Assembly (NCBI GenBank): GCA_002320555.1
Contig: DCJV01000063.1
Coordinates: forward strand, 17,673-35,587
Source of the DNA: Ruminococcaceae bacterium UBA1691
Lineage (GTDB): Bacteria > Bacillota > Clostridia > Oscillospirales > Acutalibacteraceae
Length of the DNA stretch: 17,915 nucleotides
Direction of reading: 5' to 3'
A model generated the notes under the pieces. The model was not told the DNA's origin. It searched no databases and saw only the letters and a program-made list of their open reading frames with translations. Below, one piece after another: positions 6,593-13,694 of the stretch; the stretch's first letter is position 1; each line of letters starts with the position of its first letter. Both the position numbers and the translations under genes were made by a program.

Positions 6593-7888
6593 TTACCCCT
6601 GATCTGAAGTCTGCAATCTGTAATCTGAAATCTGCTTTTCTGCCGCGCTTTCCCCTGCGAGCCTGCCGGACGACCATGCCCATTGCAGGTTGAAGCCGCC
6701 GCAGCCCGCGTCCACATCTAGCACCTCGCCCGCCGCATAAAATCCCAGCGTGGACAGCGCTTCCATGCTCTCCGGATCGAAGGCGGAGCGCTGTGCGCCA
6801 CCCATGGTCACCTGCGCCGCGGAAAAGCCGCGGGTACCCGTGACGGAAAAGCGCCAGTCCTTGAGCAGGTCCGAGATTGCCGCAATTTCAGCACCGCGTA
6901 AAGAGCCAATGGGCCGGGAAAGCGGCTCAACGCCCGCCTGTTTCAGCAAAACCTGACCCACGCGCTTCGGGAGGATCCCGGTGAGCAAGTGCTCCGCCGC
7001 AAGAGCCGGGTTTTGCCGGACGCGGGCGGCAAGGTAATCTGCCACCTCCCCGCTCGAAAACGCGGGCAGCAGGTCGAGTGAAGCCTCCATTTGACGCTGC
7101 TTTTCCCGGGAAACGAACCGGGAGAGCTGCATTGCCGCGATGCCGGAGAGGCCAAATTCCGTAAACTGGATTTCGCCGCGCTGGGAAGCAAGCTGTTTTT
7201 TTCCTTCATATAGCGAAATTACCGCATGCACGCGCATCCCCTTAAGCGATTTGACCCGCTTCGGGTCCGCCGTGATCTGCACAAGCGAGGGGAACACCTC
7301 CGCCACAGGGATCTGAAGGGCGCGCAGCAGAGCGTAGCCGGAGCCGTCGGACCCATGCTGAGGTGACGCCTTGCCGCCGCAGGCGAGGATCACCGCATCC
7401 GCGCAGATCGACCCGTTGATCACAAACCGGGGCTTGTCCCTTGTTTTTTGGACGGATTCCACGCGCGAATCGCAATGAAAAACAACGCCCAGCCGTTCCG
7501 CTTCAAAGCGTAGCACGTCAAGCACGCTCGCCGCCTGGCGGCTCATGGGATAGATGCGGCCTTCCTCCTCTTCCTCACACAAAAGGCCCATAGAGGCGAA
7601 AAAAGAAAGCGTATCGTCCACCGAAAAGCGATTCAGGGCAGGGCGCACAAAATCCGCCGCCTCGAAATAATCGGGCGGAGAAGCAAACCGGTTGGTTAAA
7701 TTACAGCGGCCGTTACCCGTGGCGAGCAGCTTTTTCCCCACGCGGGGTAACCGCTCCAATACCGTCACCTGGCCGGGGACGCCCGCCTGCCGGAAAGCGC
7801 GCGCCGCTTCGATTGCAGCGGCAAGACCAGACGCCCCCCCGCCGATCACACAGAGCTCCGGCGGTAGGCCGTGCATCCTATTCTTCAT
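6593..7888 (-). CDS. BaiN/RdsA-like NAD(P)/FAD-dependent oxidoreductase (HI0933 family)
   Basis: This 431-residue flavoprotein is of the HI0933/COG2081 type. The FAD Rossmann motif is VIGGGASGLAAAIEAAR (about residues 14-30) with E45 in TVLERLPRVGKK, followed by the family hallmark GKKLLATGNGRCNLTN at 51-66. The C-terminal landmark is DVDAGCGGFNLQWAWSSG. Family members include BaiN, linked to bile-acid reduction, but the substrate here cannot be inferred. An in-frame upstream ATG exists, but the start at 7888 has GGAGG seven bases before it, puts the Rossmann strand near the N-terminus, and overlaps the end of the metal-sensor gene by 11 bases. That overlap argues for coupled translation. The last 12 or so residues (QISDYRLQTSDQG) come from a heptamer repeat and look like a recent change to the C-terminus. 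Confidence 0.91.
   Translation of the reverse strand: MKNRMHGLPPELCVIGGGASGLAAAIEAARAFRQAGVPGQVTVLERLPRVGKKLLATGNGRCNLTNRFASPPDYFEAADFVRPALNRFSVDDTLSFFASMGLLCEEEEEGRIYPMSRQAASVLDVLRFEAERLGVVFHCDSRVESVQKTRDKPRFVINGSICADAVILACGGKASPQHGSDGSGYALLRALQIPVAEVFPSLVQITADPKRVKSLKGMRVHAVISLYEGKKQLASQRGEIQFTEFGLSGIAAMQLSRFVSREKQRQMEASLDLLPAFSSGEVADYLAARVRQNPALAAEHLLTGILPKRVGQVLLKQAGVEPLSRPIGSLRGAEIAAISDLLKDWRFSVTGTRGFSAAQVTMGGAQRSAFDPESMEALSTLGFYAAGEVLDVDAGCGGFNLQWAWSSGRLAGESAAEKQISDYRLQTSDQG
6603..6637. repeat. Five tandem heptamers (TCTGNAA type)
   Basis: Five consecutive seven-base units are visible on the plus strand: TCTGAAG, TCTGCAA, TCTGTAA, TCTGAAA and TCTGCTT. They fill the 3' end of the BaiN-like gene up to ten bases before its stop codon. 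Because seven is not a multiple of three, each unit gained or lost shifts the frame and moves the stop. Confidence 0.8.
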
Positions 7889-8267
7889 AGCCGTCCTCCT
7901 GTTGGGACAGGTAATCATATAAATGCTGGATCGTCTGTGCGCTGACAACATGCTCCATCCGGCAAGCGTCCTCCTCCGCGATCTCAGCCGGTACGCCGAG
8001 CGTATTCTGCAGGAAGTGGCGGATCAGCTTGTGCCTGCGAAGTACCTGCGCCGCACGCGTTTCCCCTTCAGGCGTCAGGGCGATTGTGCCATAAAACTCA
8101 TGATCCAGCAGACCGGCATCCTTGAGCGTGCCGACAGCGCGGTTGACGCTGGGTTTTGACACCTTCAGCGCAGCCGCGATATCCGTGACGCGCACCTGCG
8201 CGCCCTCCTGATGCAGGATAAAGATCTCCTCCAGATAGTCCTCCAAAGACGCGGAAATATCAGCCAT
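7878..8267 (-). CDS. DtxR/MntR-family metal-dependent transcriptional regulator
   Basis: This 129-residue two-domain regulator has a winged helix at residues 1-65 (RVTDIAAALKVSKPSVNRAVGTLKDAGLL is the helix-turn-helix) and a metal-binding dimerisation domain after it. It lacks the SH3-like third domain of DtxR and IdeR, as MntR does. Candidate metal ligands are D10 and E13 in LEDYLEE, H79, C102, E105 and H106 in DACRMEH. D10 and E13 follow MntR, whereas Cys at 102 follows DtxR/IdeR, where MntR has Glu. The ATG at 8267 was chosen over an upstream in-frame ATG because GGGGAGG precedes it. The gene overlaps the Cys-rich peptide by eight bases and the BaiN-like gene by 11. Its place in the feo unit suggests iron sensing and autoregulation, an inference. 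Confidence 0.92.
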   Translation of the reverse strand: MADISASLEDYLEEIFILHQEGAQVRVTDIAAALKVSKPSVNRAVGTLKDAGLLDHEFYGTIALTPEGETRAAQVLRRHKLIRHFLQNTLGVPAEIAEEDACRMEHVVSAQTIQHLYDYLSQQEDGYEE

Positions 8268-8424
8268 TGTCGTTCTCCTCCCCTTCCTTTTCCTGTAAGC
8301 ATTTTTCGCATGCAGCGCAGCCGCAGCCATCTTTCCCGCGCGCCTGACGCATCTTTTTATAAATCATCAGCCCTACGGCGCAGACGGCCAGAGCCCCGAT
8401 CAGCAAATCGACGATCCATCCCAT
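8260..8424 (-). CDS. FeoB-associated Cys-rich membrane protein
   Basis: This is a 54-residue peptide, missed by length-filtered ORF calling. It begins MGWIVDLLIGALAVCAVGLM, a single membrane segment of about 18 residues, then a basic turn YKKMRQARGK. A Cys cluster CGCAACEKC follows (four Cys at residues 34-42), and the tail is acidic. This is the layout of the FeoB-associated Cys-rich membrane proteins that often follow feoB in Bacillota; a role in assisting or gating iron transport is suspected but not established. The ATG at 8424 has AAGGA ten bases upstream. It starts 21 bases after feoB, and its stop lies inside the start region of the metal sensor (ATGGCTGA). Confidence is high because position, hydrophobicity and Cys pattern all agree. 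Confidence 0.88.
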   Translation of the reverse strand: MGWIVDLLIGALAVCAVGLMIYKKMRQARGKDGCGCAACEKCLQEKEGEENDNG

Positions 8425-8445
8425 AGGGAACACATCCTTACTTGT

Positions 8446-10527
8446 TCAAAATACCAGCATCACCAACCGCCCGAGCTGATACACCACAAAGGTGACAAAA
8501 TAGGCGACCACGGCCTGAAAGCTCAGCGCAATCAGGGTCCACTTGCGCGAATTCATCTCACGGCGGATCGTGGTAACCGCGGCGATACATGGGATAAACA
8601 ACAGCGCAAAGGTCATGAAGGCGTATGCGCTCGCCGGCGTATAGACGGCCTGCAGCGCAGCGGCCAGCCCGGCGCCGCTCGTCCCGTACAGAATACCGAG
8701 AGAGCTTACCACCTGCTCGCGTGCGATCAAGCCGCTCAAAAGCGAAACGCTCGACTGCCAGTCCCCAAAGCCCAACGGCCGAAACAGGGGCGCGATCGCC
8801 GCACCAATAAGGCCGAGAATACTCTGAGAGCTGTCCTGTACATGCTGGAAGGAAAAATTAAAATATTGCAGTGCCCAAACGACAACGCTCGCGCCAAGGA
8901 GCACGGTGCCCGCCTTCGTCAGAAAATCCTTGAGCTTTTCCCACACATGCAGGGAGAGCGTTTTCGCGGTAGGGAGGCGGTAGGGCGGCAATTCCATCAC
9001 GAATGGCGCATGCCCGCCCTTGAGCACGGTCTTTTGCAGAAGGAACGCGCACAGGATGGCCACCACAACGCCGAGCAGATAGATCGAGCAAACGGCAAGC
9101 CCCCGCGACGCGCCGAAAAAGGCCGCAATAAACAGTGAATAAATTGGCATTTTCGCGCTGCACGACATAAAGGGGATGAGCATAATCGTCAGTCGGCGGT
9201 CTTTTTCATTCTCGAGCGTGCGCGAGCTCATCACGGCGGGCACAGAGCAGCCGAAGCCCATCAGCATCGGGACGAAGGATTTGCCGGAAAGCCCGATCAC
9301 ATGCAGCGCCCGATCCATGATAAAGGCGGCGCGCGCCATATAGCCGCTGTCTTCCAAAATTGAGAGGAAGAAAAACAGCAGCAGAATCTGCGGCAAAAAT
9401 GCGAGCACCGCGCCGAGGCCTGCGATGATCCCGTCACAGACAAGGCCCGTGGCCCAATCCGCTGCACCAATCCCAGTGAGCAGGCCTCTCACCGCGCCCG
9501 CCAGCGTCCCGTTGATAAAACCGCCGACCAGATCGCTCAGCCGGGGGCCGAGCGCGCCGAAGGTGATATAGAACACAAGCCCCATGATTGCAAAAAACAG
9601 CGGGATCGCGAGATATCTGTTGGTGACGATTTGATCCACCCGGTCGGATACCGTCAGGTGCCCATCCTCATGGCCCTTCTTGACGGCCTTCTGCGTGACG
9701 GAGCAGATGAATCGATACTTCTGATCCGCAATGACCATTTCACGGTCGATATGATCCGTTTCCAGCTCCCGCACGATCGATTCCAGGCAGCTGAGCTGCG
9801 TATCGCTCAAATTCAGTTTTTCAAGGGTGGGTGCATCCCCTTCAATGAGCTTGACGGCGGACCAGCGCAGCGGCAAATCGTGCTCCTTACAGTTATCCCG
9901 GATCAGATCTTCTATCAGCTTCACCGCCTGGCGCACCGCGCCGGTATAGAGATCCGGCGGATCGCCCAGATTGCAGTGGCGGTCAAGATGCGTATTGCTC
10001 GTCGCATGGATGACCTCGTGCTCCGCCGCATGGATGAGCTTATGTATCCCTGTGCCGCGGCTGGCGGAAATCGGCACAATCGTGATTCCCAGAAGCGCGC
10101 TGAGCAGCGGGTAGTCAATGGTATCGCCCCGTTTTTCGAGCATGTCGACCATATTCAGCGCGATCACCATCGGGCGGCCGAGCTCCGCGATCTGGAGAGA
10201 AAGATAAAGGTTGCGCTCCAGATTGGTCGCGTCTACGATATTGATAATCAAATCGGGCTTTTCATCGATGAGATAATTCCTGGTTACGATTTCCTCCATG
10301 GAATAGGGAGAGAGGGAATAAATGCCCGGCAGATCGACGATAGAAGCATCCGTTTCGCTGCCGATGACCTTGCCCTCCTTCTTTTCAACCGTCACGCCGG
10401 GCCAGTTGCCAACATACTGGTTGCTGCCGGTAACCGCGTTGAAAAGCGTCGTTTTGCCGCAGTTGGGGTTCCCCGCAAGCGCATAGCGATAGCTCATTTC
10501 TAAAACCATCCTCTTTGCAGAATCCAT
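8446..10527 (-). CDS. feoB: Ferrous iron transport protein B (FeoB)
   Basis: FeoB is the inner-membrane Fe(II) transporter with a cytoplasmic G domain; this one has 693 residues, within the family range. G-protein motifs are all present: G1 GNPNCGKT at residues 19-26, G2 NWPGVTVE, G3 DLPG at 65-68, G4 NMVD at 125-128 and G5 SASRGTG. The helical guanine-dissociation-inhibitor region follows, and the membrane half contains the conserved blocks GSLG-like LGAVLAFLPQILLLFFFLS, EDSGYMARAAFIMD, and GFGCSVPAVMSSRTLE, where the Cys is a proposed iron contact. The ATG at 10527 was chosen because AGAGG lies five bases upstream, just after the feoA stop eight bases away. Inner ATGs at residues 7 and 11 are possible. 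It is part of the feoA-feoB-Cys-rich-DtxR run, so ferrous uptake under metal control is well supported. Confidence 0.98.
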   Translation of the reverse strand: MDSAKRMVLEMSYRYALAGNPNCGKTTLFNAVTGSNQYVGNWPGVTVEKKEGKVIGSETDASIVDLPGIYSLSPYSMEEIVTRNYLIDEKPDLIINIVDATNLERNLYLSLQIAELGRPMVIALNMVDMLEKRGDTIDYPLLSALLGITIVPISASRGTGIHKLIHAAEHEVIHATSNTHLDRHCNLGDPPDLYTGAVRQAVKLIEDLIRDNCKEHDLPLRWSAVKLIEGDAPTLEKLNLSDTQLSCLESIVRELETDHIDREMVIADQKYRFICSVTQKAVKKGHEDGHLTVSDRVDQIVTNRYLAIPLFFAIMGLVFYITFGALGPRLSDLVGGFINGTLAGAVRGLLTGIGAADWATGLVCDGIIAGLGAVLAFLPQILLLFFFLSILEDSGYMARAAFIMDRALHVIGLSGKSFVPMLMGFGCSVPAVMSSRTLENEKDRRLTIMLIPFMSCSAKMPIYSLFIAAFFGASRGLAVCSIYLLGVVVAILCAFLLQKTVLKGGHAPFVMELPPYRLPTAKTLSLHVWEKLKDFLTKAGTVLLGASVVVWALQYFNFSFQHVQDSSQSILGLIGAAIAPLFRPLGFGDWQSSVSLLSGLIAREQVVSSLGILYGTSGAGLAAALQAVYTPASAYAFMTFALLFIPCIAAVTTIRREMNSRKWTLIALSFQAVVAYFVTFVVYQLGRLVMLVF

Positions 10528-10535
10528 TGGATCCT

Positions 10536-10781
10536 CTATTTCTCAGAAACTTCAACACGAATATCCTGCGCTTCCGATTTGCGGATACTCAGCTCATATC
10601 CCCTGACGTTGATTTCAATCGGATCTCCCATGGGGGCCGTCTTGCGCATAATGATAACTGCACCAGGCGTAATGCCCATATCAATGATGTGGCGGCGCAC
10701 CGCGCCCGTGCTGCCAAGCCCCGTAACGACGCCCTTCTCCCCAGGGCGCAGCCGGTCAACCGTTTTAACCATACAACACAC
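10536..10781 (-). CDS. feoA: Ferrous iron transport protein A (FeoA)
   Basis: FeoA is a small cytoplasmic SH3-like protein required with FeoB for ferrous uptake. The 81-residue product shows the family pattern: LRPGEKGVVTGLGSTGAVRRHIIDMGITPGAVIIMRKTAPMGDPIEINVRGYELSIRKSEA. The RRHIIDMGITPG turn and the GDPIEI..YELSIR strands are the conserved core. Two starts are possible: GTG at 10781, eight bases after AGGG, and ATG at 10772, twelve bases after AAAGG. The ATG start gives MVKTVDRLRPGEKG, closer to usual FeoA N-termini. It is the first gene of the iron operon, eight bases before feoB, directly behind a consensus promoter and a palindromic operator-like site. Confidence 0.96.
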   Translation of the reverse strand: MCCMVKTVDRLRPGEKGVVTGLGSTGAVRRHIIDMGITPGAVIIMRKTAPMGDPIEINVRGYELSIRKSEAQDIRVEVSEK

Positions 10782-10808
10782 TTGCCTTTCCCTAATTTTC
10801 TGTAATTG

Positions 10809-10822
10809 TTAGCTCAAGCTAA
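10809..10822. promoter_or_regulatory. Palindromic operator candidate at the feo promoter
   Basis: TTAGCT and AGCTAA are perfect inverted arms around a two-base centre. The site begins one base downstream of the -10 box, so a bound protein would block RNA polymerase. Size and TTAGxx...xxCTAA ends resemble DtxR/IdeR-type boxes. The encoded metal sensor is the natural candidate to bind it; this is inference. Confidence 0.65.
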
Positions 10823-10852
10823 ATTATAATATAGCCGGGCTTTCTTTGTCAA
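10823..10852 (-). promoter_or_regulatory. Consensus promoter of the feo operon
   Basis: On the minus strand TTGACA (10847-10852) and TATAAT (10823-10828) both match the consensus perfectly, with 18 bases between them. The transcript would start about 35 bases upstream of feoA. A promoter this strong is expected to need a repressor, consistent with the adjoining palindrome. Confidence 0.85.
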
Positions 10853-10967
10853 TTTATCTTTATTCAAAAAGCAGAAAAGGATACGCTGACAAACTAGACA
10901 AAATGCAGAAATACGTCGAAGAATGCCGATTGATAGGCGTTTCCGGTTTCAGCTTCCGAAAACCCGG

Positions 10968-10996
10968 TTGACGAGAAGGCGATTTCGTATTATTAT
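10968..10996 (+). promoter_or_regulatory. Promoter of the rfb (dTDP-rhamnose) genes
   Basis: TTGACG (10968-10973) and TATTAT (10991-10996) lie 17 bases apart, each matching the consensus at five of six positions. The leader to the rfbA start is about 70 bases. Just upstream (10943-10967) CCGGTTT and AAACCCGG form an imperfect inverted repeat of unknown meaning. The rest of the 10853-10967 gap holds nothing else I can name. Confidence 0.7.
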
Positions 10997-11075
10997 ATGA
11001 ACGTTAGATTGCGTTTATGGATTGCTGTTTTTGTGCAATTTGTTTATCTTCTAGTAGATGCAAGGAGTGTGTGCC

Positions 11076-12023
11076 TTGAAGGGAATCATTTTGGCCGGAG
11101 GGTCCGGTACCCGGCTTTACCCTTTGACGATGGTTACCAGCAAACAATTGCTTCCGGTTTACGATAAACCGATGATCTATTATCCTCTATCAATTCTGAT
11201 GCTTGCCGGCATCCGGGAAATTCTGATTATTTCCACGCCGGAGGATACGCCAAAATTTGAGGCGCTCATGGGAACCGGAAAGCAATTTGGACTCAAGCTT
11301 TCCTACGCCGTGCAGGAGAAGCCCAACGGCCTCGCGCAGGCCTTCATTATCGGTGAGGAATTTATTGGGGACGACAGCGTTGCCATGATTCTCGGCGACA
11401 ACATTTTCTATGGAAATGGCCTTGGCCATCTGCTCCGTCAGGCAGCCGTCAATCCCGGACGAGCCACAATTTTCGGCTATTATGTGGACGATCCCAGCGC
11501 CTTCGGCGTGGTAGAATTCAATAAAAAGGGCGAGCCGATCTCCATTGAGGAAAAGCCTGCGGAGCCAAAGTCGAACTATGCCGTCACCGGGCTCTATTTT
11601 TACGACAATCGCGTGGTGGAATTTGCAAAATCTTTGAAGCCCAGCGCACGCGGTGAATACGAAATCACTGACATCAACCGAAAATACCTTGAGCTGGGCG
11701 ATCTCGACGTCCGGTTTCTCGGGCGCGGCTTTGCATGGCTGGACACCGGCACGGTAGACGCGCTCATGGACGCTGCGAACTTTATCCGCACAGTGGAAAA
11801 GCTGCAGGGCATCAAAATCTGCTCGCCGGAGGAAATCGCCTATAACAAGCGCTGGATTACCAAAAAGGCGCTGATTGCTTCCGCCGAGAAATACGGGAAG
11901 TCCACCTATGGGCATCATCTGCGCCGTGTGGCGGAGGGAAAAATTCTTTATGAAAACGCGCCGGGCAAGCGGGCGCGCCGATGGGGTGCAGATGATGACC
12001 CGATGACACATTCCCTTGACTAA
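11076..12023 (+). CDS. rfbA: Glucose-1-phosphate thymidylyltransferase RfbA
   Basis: RfbA (RmlA) makes dTDP-glucose from dTTP and glucose-1-phosphate, the first step of dTDP-L-rhamnose synthesis. The N-terminal nucleotidyltransferase signature GGSGTRLYPLT is at residues 8-18, the substrate loop SKQLLPVYDKPMIYYPLS follows, and the metal-binding Asp is D108 in LGDNIFYG. EEKPAEPKSNYAVTGLYFYD and WLDTGTVDALMDAA are further RmlA hallmarks. The TTG at 11076 is preferred over ATG at 11058 because AAGGAG (11062-11067) sits eight bases before it and the protein then begins MKGIILAGGSGTRL, as relatives do. At 315 residues it is about 20 longer than typical RmlA, through a polar C-terminal tail (GKRARRWGADDDPMTHSLD). 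It heads the rfbA-rfbC-rfbD group. Confidence 0.96.
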   Translation: MKGIILAGGSGTRLYPLTMVTSKQLLPVYDKPMIYYPLSILMLAGIREILIISTPEDTPKFEALMGTGKQFGLKLSYAVQEKPNGLAQAFIIGEEFIGDDSVAMILGDNIFYGNGLGHLLRQAAVNPGRATIFGYYVDDPSAFGVVEFNKKGEPISIEEKPAEPKSNYAVTGLYFYDNRVVEFAKSLKPSARGEYEITDINRKYLELGDLDVRFLGRGFAWLDTGTVDALMDAANFIRTVEKLQGIKICSPEEIAYNKRWITKKALIASAEKYGKSTYGHHLRRVAEGKILYENAPGKRARRWGADDDPMTHSLD

Positions 12024-12086
12024 GTCGCAAAAGCGTGATTTAATTTTCCACTAAGCGACAATACTAATAGAAAGACGAGGCCAGGA

Positions 12087-12644
12087 ATGAACGTAATTCA
12101 AACCAAGATTGAAGGGGCCTTTTTTGTAGAACCCGATGTGTTCGGAGACAGCCGCGGCTGGTTCATGGAATCCTATTCCTATGAAAAATACGCCGCCTGC
12201 GGCATCCGGGCCCGCTTTTTGCAGGACAACCGTTCCCGGACTCAACACAAAGGGACGATCCGCGGCCTACACTGTCAGACCGATCCAAAGGCGCAGAGTA
12301 AACTTTTGACCTGTACGCGCGGCGCGATTTTCGACGTTGCGGTCGATATCCGGCAGGGCTCTCCCACCTATCTAAAATGGATCGGTGTCGAGCTGACAGA
12401 GGAAAACAAAAAGCAGTTTTTTATTCCAAAGGGCTGTCTGCACGGCTTTTTGACCCTGACGGACGATGTTGAGGTGGAATATAAGGTGGATGAATATTAC
12501 GCGCCGGAAAACGACCGGAGCATCCGCTTTGATGACCCTGCCCTCGGCGTAATCTGGGGGCTGCAGCATCCGATTCTCTCCGCAAAGGATCAGAGCGCTC
12601 CCCTTCTGGACGACAGCGACGTCCATTTCGTCTACCAGCTGTGA
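12087..12644 (+). CDS. rfbC: dTDP-4-dehydrorhamnose 3,5-epimerase RfbC
   Basis: RfbC (RmlC) epimerises dTDP-4-keto-6-deoxyglucose at C3 and C5, the third step of dTDP-L-rhamnose synthesis. The 185-residue cupin has the family landmarks FGDSRGWFMES, RGLHCQ with the catalytic base H62, and EYKVDEYYAPENDRSIRFDDPALG with the catalytic Y132; these match His63 and Tyr133 of the well-studied Salmonella enzyme. The ATG follows GAGG with six bases of spacing. It lies 63 bases after rfbA, without a terminator in between, so the two are likely cotranscribed. A hairpin with a T-run follows the gene. Confidence 0.96.
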   Translation: MNVIQTKIEGAFFVEPDVFGDSRGWFMESYSYEKYAACGIRARFLQDNRSRTQHKGTIRGLHCQTDPKAQSKLLTCTRGAIFDVAVDIRQGSPTYLKWIGVELTEENKKQFFIPKGCLHGFLTLTDDVEVEYKVDEYYAPENDRSIRFDDPALGVIWGLQHPILSAKDQSAPLLDDSDVHFVYQL

Positions 12645-12672
12645 GCAAGATTAGAAAATAGAATCATTCTAT

Positions 12673-12698
12673 GGAGCAGCGTTTTCGCCGCTCCTTTT
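12673..12698 (+). terminator. Hairpin with T-run between rfbC and rfbD
   Basis: GGAGCAGCG and CGCCGCTCC enclose a TTTT loop with one mismatch, followed by TTTTCT. It looks like a modest rho-independent terminator. Just before it (12658-12672) is a perfect palindrome, ATAGAAT-C-ATTCTAT. Together these may reduce rather than abolish read-through into rfbD. Confidence 0.6.
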
Positions 12699-12759
12699 CT
12701 CCTATTTAAAAGCAGCCCGATATGTCCTCTTTATTTCAACAATGGGAAGGATCAGATCT

Positions 12760-13635
12760 ATGAAGATTCTGGTAACCGGCGCCAACGGTCAGCTGGGTTA
12801 TGATGTGCTCAAGGAACTCCACCGGCGTAAAATCCCCTGCCGCGGGATCGACCGGGAGGAATGTGATATTACCAATATGCCGCAGGTGATGCAGTGGATG
12901 GAGACCTACCTGCCGGATGCCGTCATCCACTGCGCAGCCTATACCGACGTCAACCGTGCGCAAACGGAACAGGCGCTCTGTATGGACATTAATTACCGCG
13001 GCAGCGCCAACATTGCGGCGGCGGCCAATAAGACGGGCGCAAAGCTCGTCTATATCAGCACAGACTATGTTTTCGGGTCGTCGGGCGACCGGCCGCTCCA
13101 CATTTATGACGATAAAAACCCGCTGAACGTTTATGGAGAGACCAAATTGAGCGGGGAAAACAGCACGCGGATTTTATGCCCGCGCTCCTTTATTGTCCGA
13201 ACCTCCTGGGTATTTGGGATCAACGGTACGAATTTTGTAAAAACGATGTTGCGGCTCGGCCGGGAAAAAGAGGAAATCCGTGTGGTAAATGATCAGATCG
13301 GTTCCCCAACCTATACGGCGGATCTTGCACCCCTTCTGTGCGACATGGCGCTCACAGAGCGCTTTGGCACCTATCACGCGACCAACGAGGGCTATTGCAG
13401 CTGGTATGAATTTGCAAGTGCAATCATGCGGATCAGGCACCTTACCGCCAAGGTGATTCCTGTTTCCACAGCGGAATATCCCAGCGCGGCTGCCCGCCCG
13501 CTCAATTCTCGCCTTTCCAAAGAGAGTCTGGATGAAGCGGGCTTTGCAAGGCTGCCGCACTGGCGTGATGCTTTACAGCGGTATCTCTCCGAACTGGCGA
13601 TCGCAGAGGAAGAGGGAATTATTAAGGCGTTTTAA
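12760..13635 (+). CDS. rfbD: dTDP-4-dehydrorhamnose reductase RfbD
   Basis: RfbD (RmlD) reduces dTDP-4-keto-L-rhamnose with NAD(P)H to dTDP-L-rhamnose, the final step. The 291-residue short-chain dehydrogenase begins with the Rossmann motif LVTGANGQLGYD (GxxGxxG at residues 7-13). The catalytic set is the Ser/Thr of ISTDYVF (99-105) with Y125 and K129 in VYGETKLSGE. QIGSPTYTADLA near the middle is also typical. The ATG at 12760 was chosen over 12742 because AAGGA lies eight bases upstream and the protein then starts directly with MKILVTGANG. It is separated from rfbC by 115 bases with a hairpin, so it may depend on read-through or a weak promoter of its own. A strong terminator follows the stop. 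Confidence 0.96.
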   Translation: MKILVTGANGQLGYDVLKELHRRKIPCRGIDREECDITNMPQVMQWMETYLPDAVIHCAAYTDVNRAQTEQALCMDINYRGSANIAAAANKTGAKLVYISTDYVFGSSGDRPLHIYDDKNPLNVYGETKLSGENSTRILCPRSFIVRTSWVFGINGTNFVKTMLRLGREKEEIRVVNDQIGSPTYTADLAPLLCDMALTERFGTYHATNEGYCSWYEFASAIMRIRHLTAKVIPVSTAEYPSAAARPLNSRLSKESLDEAGFARLPHWRDALQRYLSELAIAEEEGIIKAF

Positions 13636-13639
13636 AAAG

Positions 13640-13689
13640 AAAGAGCGCGTTGCAAAATGATAAATGATACATTTTGCAACGCGCTCTTT
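13640..13689. terminator. Strong bidirectional terminator between rfbD and the methyltransferase gene
   Basis: Two perfectly complementary 20-base arms (13640-13659 and 13670-13689) enclose a ten-base AT-rich loop. T-rich sequence follows on the plus strand (TTTTC) and on the minus strand (TTTTTAAA). It sits between two converging genes and can stop transcription from both sides. Confidence 0.9.
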
Positions 13690-13694
13690 TCTAT

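Noticed and set aside
9631..10503. A 290-codon plus-strand frame opposite feoB
   Set aside because: Shadow of the FeoB G domain, whose G1-G4 motifs are all on the minus strand; no ribosome site and no domain.
11190..12011. A 273-codon minus-strand frame opposite rfbA
   Set aside because: Shadow of a complete RfbA; no ribosome site or recognisable family.
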